Shown: piece by piece, positions 15,735 through 25,331 of the stretch
Layout: each line of letters begins with the position of its first letter
How positions within the stretch are numbered: the stretch's first letter is position 1
Notes under the pieces: generated by a model
The model's input: only the letters and a program-made list of their open reading frames with translations
Told to the model about the DNA's origin: nothing
Databases searched by the model: none
Assembly: GCF_900107275.1 (NCBI RefSeq)
Contig: NZ_FNPI01000004.1
Coordinates: 186,001 to 250,000 of the forward strand
Source of the DNA: Evansella caseinilytica
GTDB taxonomy: Bacteria; Bacillota; Bacilli; Bacillales; Salisediminibacteriaceae
Direction of reading: 5' to 3'
Length of the DNA stretch: 64,000 nucleotides
Translations under genes and position numbers: made by a program

Positions 15735-18644
15735 TTGTACATACTAAGAAAAAAATATGTACGTGTCATGATAGTAATTACTTTACTTTTCTCTTCCATA
15801 TGGTTTCTTACTTCCTTAAACTCGAGCGATAAGCATTCCTCTCAAGCGATGGCTGAATTCACTGCGGTGACAACTGATCATCATGATGGCGGTTATGATA
15901 ATTATTTAATGCAATATGCGACAGCTGATAAACCTGATCACGTCATCCGAATGGACGGTGAGGACTATGCTGACACGGAAGGTGAAGGCTTTCAAGTTGT
16001 AGATCAATATAATGGATTGGTTGGAAAAGCCGTTATTACCCCGGAAGAAGGGTCCATCAGCTGGGATGTTCCTATTGAACATCCCGGTTTATATCAAATC
16101 AGGATTCATTATTTTCCCATTGAAGGGAAGAGTTCCGCTATACAGAGAGAGTTAAAAATAAATGGTGAAATACCGTTTGACGGGGCCGATTTTCTCCTGT
16201 TTGATCGTGTTTGGGATAATCAGGAGGAAGAATTTTTTAAAGATGATAATGGCAATGAATTACGTCCGCGACAGGTGGAACGACCTGAATGGTTAACGGT
16301 TCCATTTATCGATAGCGAAGGCTATTTTAATGAACCTTACTTCTTTTATTTTGATGAAGGTGTCCAGCGCATTACACTGACGTCAAAACGAGAGCCGATG
16401 GCTATTGCTTATATTGAGCTGTATCAACAAGTGCCGGCAAAAAGTTATCAAGAAATACTGGCGGAATACGAGGCTAACGGAATTGAACGCACAACAGATC
16501 AATATATTAAGATTCAAGCAGAAAGTGCCGTCCGTAAATCTTCACCAACCTTATTCCCGTTAACTGACCGATCAAGCCCGACTGTCCAACCGTATCATGT
16601 TTCCAAGCTAAGGGTAAATACAATTGGCGGAACAAACTGGAAGCAGCCGGGGCAATGGATCGAATGGGAAGTTGAAGTGGAGGAGGAGGGTCTTTATCAA
16701 ATCGCTTTGAAAAGAAAACAAGATCAGCTTCGCGGTTTATATTCCACAAGGAGTCTCACGATAAATGGCGAACAGCCTTTTAAAGAAATGAATCTAATCA
16801 GGTTTCATTATAACCTGGATTGGCAAATGGATGTTCTGGGAGATGAAGAGGGAGAGCCATATTTATTTCATTTAACAGAGGGGATACACAGAATCAGAAT
16901 GACGGTTACACTTGGCGATATTGCGCCGTTATTAAGAACGATTGAATCCAGCGTGCTTGAGCTCAATGAAATGTATCGAAAGATTTTAATGATTACATCG
17001 AATACACCGGATCCGCTTAGAGACTATCAATTGGAAAGACGTATCCCGGATATGTTAGAAGTCTTTGAGGAACAAGCTGAAACGATCAAGAGCGTAGCCG
17101 ATTATTTGGAGCAATCAACTGGTGAGCGCAGCGACAAGGTTGCCGTCTTACATTCAACTGTTGCGCAATTGGAAGACATGGTCGAATATCCTGATACGAT
17201 TGCCAGAAGATTAGATTCCTATAAATTAAATGTCGGAGGTTTAGGAACCTGGATTCAAACCGTTCGTGAACAGCCGCTCACTTTAGATTACTTGATTGTT
17301 TCGTCTGCCGAGCAGGAATTGCCAAGTGCTGAAGCGACATTCTTTGAACGGGCCAAGCATGAGGCCGGCGCCTTTTTCGCTTCGTATACGGAAGACTATG
17401 ACAGCATCGGGGGCTCTGAAACATCAGACCGCTCGATCACTGTTTGGCTGACGACCGGTCGAGATCAAGCGCAAATATTGAAAGGATTAATAGATGATAC
17501 ATTTACCAAGGAATCGGGTATCTCTGTCAGTCTAAGACTGGTTCCAGCTAATATTCTGTTGCCGGCAACGCTCGCTGACGAAGGACCGGATGTAGCCTTG
17601 CAGATCGGTGAGGATGTTCCGGTCAATTATGCCATGAGGAATGCTTCAGCGGATTTAACCGTCTTCCCTGATTTTAATGAAGTGGCAACGCGTTTTCGCG
17701 ACAGCGCAATCATCCCATATATGTTTAATGATGGTGTTTATGCTTTACCAGAGACACAAATGTTTCCAGTGATGTTTTATCGCACGGACATATTGGAGGA
17801 ATTAAATCTGACACCACCTGTAACGTGGGATGAAGTGTATGGGATGATTTCTGTTCTGCAAAGACAGAATTTAGAGTTTTATTTGCCCATTGATGATCCA
17901 ACGGCTCAGAGTAATCAATTGTTAGTGCCAAACGCAACGTATTCAATGCTATTGTATCAAAATGGTGGGCAGTTCTATCAGGAAGATCATCGGGCAAGTG
18001 CATTGGACTCTGAAGTAGCCATCGAAGCTTTTCAACAGTGGACACAATTCTATACGAATTATAAATTTCCTCTAATGGCGGATTTTCCCAACCGTTTGCG
18101 AGTTGGAGAAATGCCAATCGGCATTGCCGATTATTCGACATACAATTTGTTAACCGTTTTAGCCCCTGAAATTAGAGGATTGTGGGAATTCACCACCGTT
18201 CCCGGAACGAGGATGGCGGATGGGACGATCAATCACTCTGTATCTAGTTTCACAACGGCAGCGATGATGCTGGAAAAAGCTGATGATAAAGAAGCTTCAT
18301 GGGAATTTTTAAAATGGTGGACCGACAAAGATACGCAGATAGCGTTCGGTCGCGAGATGGAAAGCTTATTAGGTGAAGCCGCCCGATATCCGACCGCCAA
18401 CATCGAAGCGCTTGAAGAGTTGCCTTGGCCGATCGACGATTACAATAACTTAGCAAGTCAATGGCAGTGGGTCAGAGGCATACCGCAAGTGCCTGGCGGT
18501 TATTTTACCGGCCGTCATTTGGATAATGCTTTTAGAAGAGTTGTTAATGCGAGTGAGAATCCGCGGGAAGCGTTGTCTGATTACATTCGTTACATTAACG
18601 ACGAAATCGAAATCAAGCGGAAAGAATTTAATTTACCCTATTAG
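15735..18644 (+). CDS. large solute-binding protein with N-terminal carbohydrate-binding-like modules
   Basis: A 969-residue exported protein. The TTG start follows AGGAGGGAG; a signal or anchor covers about residues 9-30. Two beta-sandwich-like modules follow, each with an 'ISWDVPIEHPGLYQIRIHYF' or 'IEWEVEVEEEGLYQIALKRK' motif and a 'LTSKREPMAIAYIEL'-type end, resembling CBM6/CBM35 folds. A helical linker occupies about 410-500. A family-1 solute-binding domain occupies about residues 555-960 (WLTTGRDQAQILKGLIDDTF, then DVALQIGEDVPVNYAMRN). Similar fusions occur in Paenibacillus-type uptake operons. It probably tethers polymers or long oligomers near the importer; this role is inference. Confidence 0.82.
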   Translation: MYILRKKYVRVMIVITLLFSSIWFLTSLNSSDKHSSQAMAEFTAVTTDHHDGGYDNYLMQYATADKPDHVIRMDGEDYADTEGEGFQVVDQYNGLVGKAVITPEEGSISWDVPIEHPGLYQIRIHYFPIEGKSSAIQRELKINGEIPFDGADFLLFDRVWDNQEEEFFKDDNGNELRPRQVERPEWLTVPFIDSEGYFNEPYFFYFDEGVQRITLTSKREPMAIAYIELYQQVPAKSYQEILAEYEANGIERTTDQYIKIQAESAVRKSSPTLFPLTDRSSPTVQPYHVSKLRVNTIGGTNWKQPGQWIEWEVEVEEEGLYQIALKRKQDQLRGLYSTRSLTINGEQPFKEMNLIRFHYNLDWQMDVLGDEEGEPYLFHLTEGIHRIRMTVTLGDIAPLLRTIESSVLELNEMYRKILMITSNTPDPLRDYQLERRIPDMLEVFEEQAETIKSVADYLEQSTGERSDKVAVLHSTVAQLEDMVEYPDTIARRLDSYKLNVGGLGTWIQTVREQPLTLDYLIVSSAEQELPSAEATFFERAKHEAGAFFASYTEDYDSIGGSETSDRSITVWLTTGRDQAQILKGLIDDTFTKESGISVSLRLVPANILLPATLADEGPDVALQIGEDVPVNYAMRNASADLTVFPDFNEVATRFRDSAIIPYMFNDGVYALPETQMFPVMFYRTDILEELNLTPPVTWDEVYGMISVLQRQNLEFYLPIDDPTAQSNQLLVPNATYSMLLYQNGGQFYQEDHRASALDSEVAIEAFQQWTQFYTNYKFPLMADFPNRLRVGEMPIGIADYSTYNLLTVLAPEIRGLWEFTTVPGTRMADGTINHSVSSFTTAAMMLEKADDKEASWEFLKWWTDKDTQIAFGREMESLLGEAARYPTANIEALEELPWPIDDYNNLASQWQWVRGIPQVPGGYFTGRHLDNAFRRVVNASENPREALSDYIRYINDEIEIKRKEFNLPY

Positions 18645-18806
18645 AGCGTGTTCAAAAGGAGGACATCACAGCGGCAAGAAGATCAAGGCGGGGGTAGTCT
18701 CGAGCAGTGGAGCGTACAAGAGACGTACGTGAGCAGCGGAGAGATAACGCTGGCGTTGAGATTCGCCGGCGCTGTTTTCCGGACTTTTTGATCATCCTCT
18801 ACTAGG
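18643..18806 (+). repeat. dispersed repeat, family B, copy 1
   Basis: Starts at the stop codon of the preceding gene (AGAGCGTGTTCAAAAGGAGG) and ends CGGACTTTTTGATCATCCTC, giving imperfect inverted ends. The interior matches copy 2 at 62867-63050 (for example CAGCGGCAAGAAG, GAGATAACGC/GTGATAACGC, GGCGCTGTTT). It separates the binding-protein gene from the first permease gene inside the operon. Confidence 0.7.
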
Positions 18807-18822
18807 ATAGGAGGTGGGGCAG

Positions 18823-19779
18823 GTGCAACCAAAATCAGCCGAACGACCCGTAAACAACACAACCTATCTGAAAAAGGAATCGAGAATTGCGAGACTGAAA
18901 AGCGAGATAAAAAGAGGAAAGCATTATTATATTTTACTGGCTCCTTATATGATTATCTTTTCTTTCTTTACCGTCATTCCGGTAATTGTATCGTTCGGTC
19001 TCAGCTTTTTCTCTTTTAATATGCTGGAGATCCCGCAGTTTATCGGATGGGAGAATTATTCACGATTGTTTCTAAGTGATGATATTTTCATGATTGCTTT
19101 AAAGAACACATTAATGTTTGCAGCGATAACAGGTCCGGTTAGTTATATCGCATGTTTTATTTTTGCATGGATCATCAATGAGCTATCTCCAAAAATTAGA
19201 GCGTTTATGACAGTGATCTTTTATGCGCCATCGATTTCGGGAAATGTGTTCTTTATTTGGCTGATTATTTTTTCCGGCGACACCTACGGCTATTTAAACG
19301 GTTTCCTCATGCAAATCGGAATAATTCTGGAGCCTATTCAATGGCTGAAAGACGAGCAATATATTTTGTGGGTAGTTATCTTGGTTCAATTGTGGCTGAG
19401 CTTAGGGACGAGCTTTTTGGCGTTTATTGCGGGCTTACAAACCATCGATCGTTCATTGATTGAAGCGGGAGCGGTTGACGGGATAAAAAACCGGTGGCAG
19501 GAGCTTTGGTATATTACCCTGCCATCGATGAAGCCGCAATTATTGTTCGGGGCCGTCCTGCAAATTACGATGGCGTTTGCCGTAGCGGATATATCGATTG
19601 CCCTGGCTGGTTTTCCGAGTGTTAACTATGCGGCACATACAATTGTTACACACCTTATGGATTACGGCACGATTCGTTTTGAGATGGGATATGCCTCCGC
19701 CATTGCGACCGTATTATTTGGACTTATGATCGGTACAAACATGCTGGTGCAAAAACTATTAAGAAAGGTGGGTACATGA
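18823..19779 (+). CDS. sugar ABC transporter permease (MalF/UgpA-like)
   Basis: Integral membrane permease of 318 residues with six predicted helices, starting around YYILLAPYMIIFSFFTVIPVI. The EAA loop that docks the ATPase reads EAGAVDGIKNRWQELWYITLPSMKP (about residues 214-238). The second GTG (18823) is chosen because AGGAGG lies 8 nt upstream; the GTG at 18814 overlaps that site. It overlaps the next permease gene by 4 nt, indicating a heterodimeric pair. Confidence 0.9.
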   Translation: MQPKSAERPVNNTTYLKKESRIARLKSEIKRGKHYYILLAPYMIIFSFFTVIPVIVSFGLSFFSFNMLEIPQFIGWENYSRLFLSDDIFMIALKNTLMFAAITGPVSYIACFIFAWIINELSPKIRAFMTVIFYAPSISGNVFFIWLIIFSGDTYGYLNGFLMQIGIILEPIQWLKDEQYILWVVILVQLWLSLGTSFLAFIAGLQTIDRSLIEAGAVDGIKNRWQELWYITLPSMKPQLLFGAVLQITMAFAVADISIALAGFPSVNYAAHTIVTHLMDYGTIRFEMGYASAIATVLFGLMIGTNMLVQKLLRKVGT

Positions 19780-20657
19780 CGTTGATCCGGAAGAGAAAGA
19801 GAATATTTCGGTTTCAGAAGAAGCTTAATCGCTCTCTACCAGTAAGCATCCTGTTATTTATGATCCTGGCATTATTCGGCGCGTTCATGGCGATACCGTT
19901 AATCTATGCGTTCAACAACGCTTTTAAACCGCTTGATGAACTGTTTATTTTCCCGCCAAAATTTTTTGTTAGAAACCCTACCTTCGATAATTTTTTTGAT
20001 CTGGTGGCGGTAATGGGAGATTCATGGGTGCCGCTGTCAAGGTATTTTGCCAATACGTTCATTATTACCGTCATCGGAACTGCAGGGCATGTCTTGTTGG
20101 CATCGATGGCGGCGTACCCCTTAGCTAAATATCGGTTTCCCGGCTCAAGAGCGATTTTTTCCATGGTTGTTTTGTCATTAATGTTTTCTCCGCATGTAAC
20201 CGCTATACCGAACTATATGGTGATGTCATTGCTTGGTTGGATTAATACGCATGCCTCGATTATTATTCCATCGATGGCTTTTCCATTGGGATTGTTTTTG
20301 ATGAAACAATTTATGGAGCAGCTTCCTGACGCCATGCTTGAAGCGGCGAAAATGGACGGCGCCAGTGAATACCGTATTTTTTGGTCGGTTGTCATGCCAA
20401 ACGTGAAGCCGGCGTGGCTGACGCTGTTAATCCTGCAATTTCCAGTACTTTGGGGCACAAACGGTGGAGACTTTATTTACAGTGAACAATTAAAACCGCT
20501 CAATTACGCGCTAGAGCAAATTACCTTAGGGGGGATAGCCCGGGCTGGAGTCGGAGCTGCAGTTGCGTTAATTTTGATGGTTGTCCCGATTACACTCTTT
20601 ATTATCTCGCAGAGCAACGTCATTCAGACGATGTCGAGTTCTGGTATGAAAGATTAG
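19776..20657 (+). CDS. sugar ABC transporter permease (MalG/UgpE-like)
   Basis: Second permease of the first pair, 293 residues, six predicted helices. The EAA motif is EAAKMDGASEYRIFWSVVMPNVKP. The start ATG overlaps the stop of the MalF-like gene (ATGA). Unusually for such operons, no ATP-binding protein gene follows; a shared MsmX-type ATPase elsewhere is expected. Confidence 0.9.
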   Translation: MTLIRKRKRIFRFQKKLNRSLPVSILLFMILALFGAFMAIPLIYAFNNAFKPLDELFIFPPKFFVRNPTFDNFFDLVAVMGDSWVPLSRYFANTFIITVIGTAGHVLLASMAAYPLAKYRFPGSRAIFSMVVLSLMFSPHVTAIPNYMVMSLLGWINTHASIIIPSMAFPLGLFLMKQFMEQLPDAMLEAAKMDGASEYRIFWSVVMPNVKPAWLTLLILQFPVLWGTNGGDFIYSEQLKPLNYALEQITLGGIARAGVGAAVALILMVVPITLFIISQSNVIQTMSSSGMKD

Positions 20658-20675
20658 AAGGGAGCTGTACATGCA

Positions 20676-22136
20676 TTGAATAAGTTACAGAAATTCGCCA
20701 TTTCCCTTCTCGCCGTCGGAGCTGTGTGGATAGCGATAAACACCGGACCTGCTAAAGTACTTGCGAGCAATGATCCGGATGCCTACAATTACTCATTTTG
20801 GGAAGAAGCGGTTCCTGCACCAGCAGCATATAAAGCAGTAGATTTAGTGGACGGTGAGAGTCTGGGAATCGGTGCATTTAAAGAACCGAATGATTTTTAT
20901 GTATCAAACGATCATCTCATTTATGTCATGGATTCGGGGAACAACCGCGTTGTTATTTTGGATGAAAGGTTTCATCTAATTCGCACAATCGATTCGTTTA
21001 TTCAGGATGGAACAGAGGATGGCTTTTCCAATCCACAAGGCATTTTTGTAAACGACGAAAACCACGTTTTTATCGCTGATACAGGGAATCAGCGGGTTAT
21101 TCACCTCGACCAGGACTTTCAGCTTGTCAAAATAATTGCTGAACCGGAATCCGAATTGCTAAGTGCTAACTTTACTTTTTTGCCGGTGAAGGTCGTTGTT
21201 GATAACGCTGACAGGGTGTTTGTTATGGTAGAAGGTGTGTTCGACGGTTTTATGGAATTCAGTGTTGATGGACACTTTACCACGTTTATCGGGGCTAATC
21301 GAGTAAGAGTTGATCCGATTGAGTATTTATGGAAGCGTTTTGCGACACGTGAGCAGCGAAGTCAGATGGTTATGTATGTTCCGACTGAATTCACCGGCCT
21401 GGATATTGATGAAAAAGGTTTTCTCTATGCGACAAACGCAGATAACTCAGATGATGTTATTAAGAAATTAAATGCAAGGGGAGACGATATCTTAAGAAGG
21501 GAAGGTTACTTTGCTCCACGGGGAGATGTTCGCTACACGCAAAGCGGCGGACCGTCAAGATTAATAGATATTAGTGTATCAGATGATGAGATTTATTCGG
21601 TGCTTGATTCTAAAAGAGGGCGTATCTTCACCTACAATGGTGACGGTCATTTGTTGTATGTATTTGGCGGCATTGGAAACAAGCTCGGAGAGTTCCATTC
21701 CCCAGTTGCGATTGAAAGATATGATGATCACTTTCTTGTCCTCGACAAAGAACTGGGGGAAATAACCGTTTTCATCGCAACGGCGTACGGACAAATGATT
21801 AATGAAGCAGTAAAAAGCTATGAAAGAGGCGATGAAGAGGCGGCGGCGCAGCTTTTTGAAGAAGTTGTCAATCTGAATGTCAACTTAGAATTTGCTTATA
21901 CCGGGATTGGCAAAGCACTTTTACGGCAAGGTCAGTATGAAGCGGCGATGGATCATTTCAGGATAAGTCTGGATCAGAACAATTATTCGAAGGCATACTT
22001 GCTTTATCGTAATCAAACGTTACGCAAACATTTTGCTTCCATCATGACCGGCATCATCGGGATAGGGGTTCTTATTTTAGCCGCTGCGGTTTATCGAAAA
22101 TTGGCAAAAAGAAAGAGGGGGATTGTCATTGAATAA
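20676..22136 (+). CDS. NHL-repeat/TPR membrane protein of the uptake operon
   Basis: A 486-residue protein with an N-terminal signal or anchor (about residues 7-30). A six-bladed NHL-like propeller covers about 55-370, with repeats such as PNDFYVSNDHLIYVMDSGNN and PQGIFVNDENHVFIADTGNQ. Tetratricopeptide-like helices cover about 372-440 (AAAQLFEEVVNLNVNLEFAY, QGQYEAAMDHFRISLD), and a C-terminal membrane helix with basic tail ends the chain. It looks like a surface scaffold held at both ends. It starts at TTG, 12 nt after GAAGGGAG. The same gene combination with YIP1 and DUF5696 is known from Paenibacillaceae clusters; its role is not known. Confidence 0.8.
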   Translation: MNKLQKFAISLLAVGAVWIAINTGPAKVLASNDPDAYNYSFWEEAVPAPAAYKAVDLVDGESLGIGAFKEPNDFYVSNDHLIYVMDSGNNRVVILDERFHLIRTIDSFIQDGTEDGFSNPQGIFVNDENHVFIADTGNQRVIHLDQDFQLVKIIAEPESELLSANFTFLPVKVVVDNADRVFVMVEGVFDGFMEFSVDGHFTTFIGANRVRVDPIEYLWKRFATREQRSQMVMYVPTEFTGLDIDEKGFLYATNADNSDDVIKKLNARGDDILRREGYFAPRGDVRYTQSGGPSRLIDISVSDDEIYSVLDSKRGRIFTYNGDGHLLYVFGGIGNKLGEFHSPVAIERYDDHFLVLDKELGEITVFIATAYGQMINEAVKSYERGDEEAAAQLFEEVVNLNVNLEFAYTGIGKALLRQGQYEAAMDHFRISLDQNNYSKAYLLYRNQTLRKHFASIMTGIIGIGVLILAAAVYRKLAKRKRGIVIE

Positions 22137-22755
22137 TGAGATGATTAAATATCCTTTTACGCTTACTATTCATCCCTTTAAATGTTTTTGGGAATTAAAA
22201 TATGAACTTAATCAGCGAATGAATTTGATCATTTCGGTTGTGATTTTATTTTCATTAATCTTGACCAACGTACTTAGTAATCAGTATGCCGGTTTTATCG
22301 TCAACCTGTATCATCCGGAAGAAATAAACAGCCTGATGGAAATTGTTTATGTTGTCGTGCCCGTATTGTTTTTTTGCGTAGCGAATTGGTCGTTAACAAC
22401 ATTAATGGATGGCGAAGGGAAATTTGTCGAGATCGTTATCTCAACTTGCTTTGCGTTAACACCACTCATCTTGATCAACTTTCCTTGGATTTGGTTAAGC
22501 AATTTTATTTCCATGCAGGAAGCGATGTTTTTTTATCTGTCACAGAGCTTTGCTGTTGCCTGGTTCCTGTTTTTGCTCTTTATTGGCAATATGACAGTGC
22601 ATCAATTTACACCATCCAAAACATTCGCTACCATGCTGTTGACGATTGCTGCCATGGGGTTCCTGGCGTTTCTCTGTTTGCTGTTCTTTAGCCTGGTTCA
22701 ACAAATAGTGGGTTTCTTCAGCGTGATTTATCAGGAGATTGTCTTAAGGTACTAG
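22129..22755 (+). CDS. YIP1-family membrane protein
   Basis: Hydrophobic protein of 208 residues with about five helices: around residues 35-52, 70-92, 102-122, 138-160 and 166-195. The arrangement and the N-terminal HPFKCFWELKYE segment fit the bacterial YIP1 family. Start TTG 22129 overlaps the NHL gene's stop by 8 nt and is preceded by GAGGGGG. Its position between the NHL/TPR protein and the DUF5696 lipoprotein suggests the three act together in the membrane; the actual function is unknown. Confidence 0.8.
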   Translation: MNNEMIKYPFTLTIHPFKCFWELKYELNQRMNLIISVVILFSLILTNVLSNQYAGFIVNLYHPEEINSLMEIVYVVVPVLFFCVANWSLTTLMDGEGKFVEIVISTCFALTPLILINFPWIWLSNFISMQEAMFFYLSQSFAVAWFLFLLFIGNMTVHQFTPSKTFATMLLTIAAMGFLAFLCLLFFSLVQQIVGFFSVIYQEIVLRY

Positions 22756-22775
22756 TTTGGGAGGAGAGTCGGTAA

Positions 22776-25331
22776 ATGAGTAAAGTCATACGAAGAATGC
22801 AGCTGCTCACTTTGTTTCTGGTGACGATTATCGTTCCAGGCTGTTCAGACAACACGGTGAGTGACGGCATTTCTGAGAAGGATATCACCGAGATCGAAAT
22901 GACACAAACAGTGCCGTTGCAAGCTTCATTTACGGATAGTCGTCTGGAGGGAATGAAAGGTATTGTTGAAAATGATCAATTGCAGTTATTTATAGATGAA
23001 GAGACAGCGGGCATTGCCGTGCATCATAAAGCAAGTGGAGATATTTGGTACAGCAATCCGCCTGGAAGAGAAGAAGATCAGATAGCAACGGGTGTCAACA
23101 AAGATTTACTGTCATCTCAAATGCAGCTGCAATTCTATAATTATTTCGGTCAAAGCAGTTCAATCAATTCTTATTCTGACAGTGTCGTACATGAACAATA
23201 TCAGATGGAAATGATTCCAAATGGCTTGAGAGTGGTTTATCAATTTGGTAAGGCTGAGAGAACTTCGGCTGACTTACCGTTAATGTTAAGTAAGGAGCGA
23301 TTTGAGGAGCTGTCAGGCAGGTTGGATAAAACTGGGCAGCGCGCTTTATTAATCGCATATACAGAGAATTCTGAAACGGAAATTTACGAGCGAAACGACA
23401 GCGCACTGCAGGGACTTCAGCTAGAGCGTGCTTTTGCGGCGTTTGAGGATGCCGGCTATACCGAGGAAGATCTGGAACGGGATATGACAGAGTTAAACTT
23501 CACTCAGGAAACAGAAGATGGAAGAGTGTTTATCGCTGCAATAGAATACACATTAGATGAGGACAGCCTGCTCGTAAAAGTGCCTGTATCGAGTATTCAA
23601 TATTCCGCTGAATATCCGGTCAGTCGTATTTCCTTTATGAGGTTTTTTGGAGCTGCCGGGGCGGAAGAGAGCGGTTCCTTGTTTGTGCCGGACGGCTCGG
23701 GAGCTCTCATCGATTTCAACAATGGAAAAACGAGACATCCCGCCTATCAGCAGTCGGTTTATGGATCCGATTTAACGTTGCTGTCAAATGATGAAAACCG
23801 AAATGAAGAAATCATTCGACTTCCGGTGTTTGGATTAATTCGCGATGAAGGAAAGGCGTTGTTAGGCATTATTGAAGAAGGGGCGTCTGTAGCAACAATC
23901 AATGCAGATATAAGCGGCAGAGTAAATAGTTATAATTACGTTTATCCAAGCTTTGATGTGATGAGTAAAGGAGAAGTAACTTTACAGGCAAATCAACAAG
24001 AGCGCAAGCTTCCAAGGTTTCAAGAAGAACCGGTGAAAACGGATTTAACCGTTAGGTATGTTTTTCTAAATGGGGATGAGGCGACTTACCAGGGAATGGC
24101 TAAATATTATCAGGATTATCTTGTACGAACTAATGGACTTCCAAAAAGAAGAGATGCTCGCGTTACAGCTGACTCGCCATTTTATCTGCAGCTTGTGGGA
24201 AGCATCTCCAAACAAAAGTATGTTGCCGGTGTTCCATATCAAGCACTGGAATCACTGACAACCTTCGAACAAGCAGCGAGCATCATCAAGCAAATGCAGG
24301 AACGCGACATTCATCATCTTAAACTAAGTTATTCAGGCTGGTTTAACAAAGGTGTTCATCATCGAACTCCGGACAAGGTCAAGGTTGACAGAACAATAGG
24401 AGGAGATAAAGGGCTTCTTGATTTCATTTCATTTGCAGAAGAACAAGGAATATCCGTCTATCCGGAACTAGCTGTTTTAAGGGTTCATTCCGATTCCGGT
24501 TTTAATGAAAAGCGTGATGCTTCTCGAACATTAACCGGTACACCGGCTGCCGTCTATCCGGTAAATTTGGCGCTGGACACACGAGATCAAAGACAACAAC
24601 CTTCTTATATTTTGTCGCCCAGGCTTGTCAAACAATATACGGAAGCGATGCTCAAGGATTTTGTTCCGTATCAAACAGCGGGCATATCATTAAGGGATTT
24701 AGCAGATGAGCTAAATGGCGATTATCGGAAAAATAATCAGGTTGACCGTTTCGAATCAGAGATGATTTCAACGGATGCTTTGCAAATGATTCATGATCAG
24801 GAGCTGGAGATTATGGCTAATGGCGGAAATGCTTATGCCTTGCCGTATTTAACCGATATTGTCGATATTCCTTTAAGCAGCAGTGAATTTAAGCTTCAGG
24901 ATGAGTCGATACCATTTTTTCAAATGGTCATTCGTGGTTACATTGACTATACAGGTGCTCCATACAATTTATCCACGAACATTAGTGAGCGAGAGTATAT
25001 TTTGAAAATGTTAGAATATGGCTCCTATGTGAATTATCAATGGATATATGAAGCGAACGATAAATTGAAAGATTCGAAATTCAATCATTTATACTCAGTC
25101 AATTATGAACAATGGCTCGATCAAGCGTCTGAAATATATCATGAAGTGAATGACATTTTGAAACATGTTCATCATCAGCCGATTATCGGACATGAAAAGC
25201 TTGATCAAGGGGTTTATAAAACTGTTTATGAGAATGGCATGTTCATTATTGTCAATTATAATCAAGAAGCAGTTACTGTTGAGGGCTTGACGCTTGAACC
25301 CAAAAGCTATCTGACAGGTGGTGAAGGATGA
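22776..25331 (+). CDS. DUF5696-family lipoprotein
   Basis: Surface lipoprotein of 851 residues with a lipobox ending in cysteine at residue 23 (IIVPGCSD). The N-terminal part (about 60-420) is beta-rich (ELFIDEETAGIAVHHKASGD-like start, then FMRFFGAAGAEESGSLFVPDGSGALI). The middle, about 480-760, looks like a TIM-barrel (HHLKLSYSGWFNKGVHH, then ISVYPELAVL and LSPRLVKQYTEAML). This matches the DUF5696 family of Bacillales glycan clusters. A glycoside hydrolase or oligosaccharide-handling role is plausible but not proven. It overlaps the next permease gene by 4 nt. Confidence 0.8.
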   Translation: MSKVIRRMQLLTLFLVTIIVPGCSDNTVSDGISEKDITEIEMTQTVPLQASFTDSRLEGMKGIVENDQLQLFIDEETAGIAVHHKASGDIWYSNPPGREEDQIATGVNKDLLSSQMQLQFYNYFGQSSSINSYSDSVVHEQYQMEMIPNGLRVVYQFGKAERTSADLPLMLSKERFEELSGRLDKTGQRALLIAYTENSETEIYERNDSALQGLQLERAFAAFEDAGYTEEDLERDMTELNFTQETEDGRVFIAAIEYTLDEDSLLVKVPVSSIQYSAEYPVSRISFMRFFGAAGAEESGSLFVPDGSGALIDFNNGKTRHPAYQQSVYGSDLTLLSNDENRNEEIIRLPVFGLIRDEGKALLGIIEEGASVATINADISGRVNSYNYVYPSFDVMSKGEVTLQANQQERKLPRFQEEPVKTDLTVRYVFLNGDEATYQGMAKYYQDYLVRTNGLPKRRDARVTADSPFYLQLVGSISKQKYVAGVPYQALESLTTFEQAASIIKQMQERDIHHLKLSYSGWFNKGVHHRTPDKVKVDRTIGGDKGLLDFISFAEEQGISVYPELAVLRVHSDSGFNEKRDASRTLTGTPAAVYPVNLALDTRDQRQQPSYILSPRLVKQYTEAMLKDFVPYQTAGISLRDLADELNGDYRKNNQVDRFESEMISTDALQMIHDQELEIMANGGNAYALPYLTDIVDIPLSSSEFKLQDESIPFFQMVIRGYIDYTGAPYNLSTNISEREYILKMLEYGSYVNYQWIYEANDKLKDSKFNHLYSVNYEQWLDQASEIYHEVNDILKHVHHQPIIGHEKLDQGVYKTVYENGMFIIVNYNQEAVTVEGLTLEPKSYLTGGEG

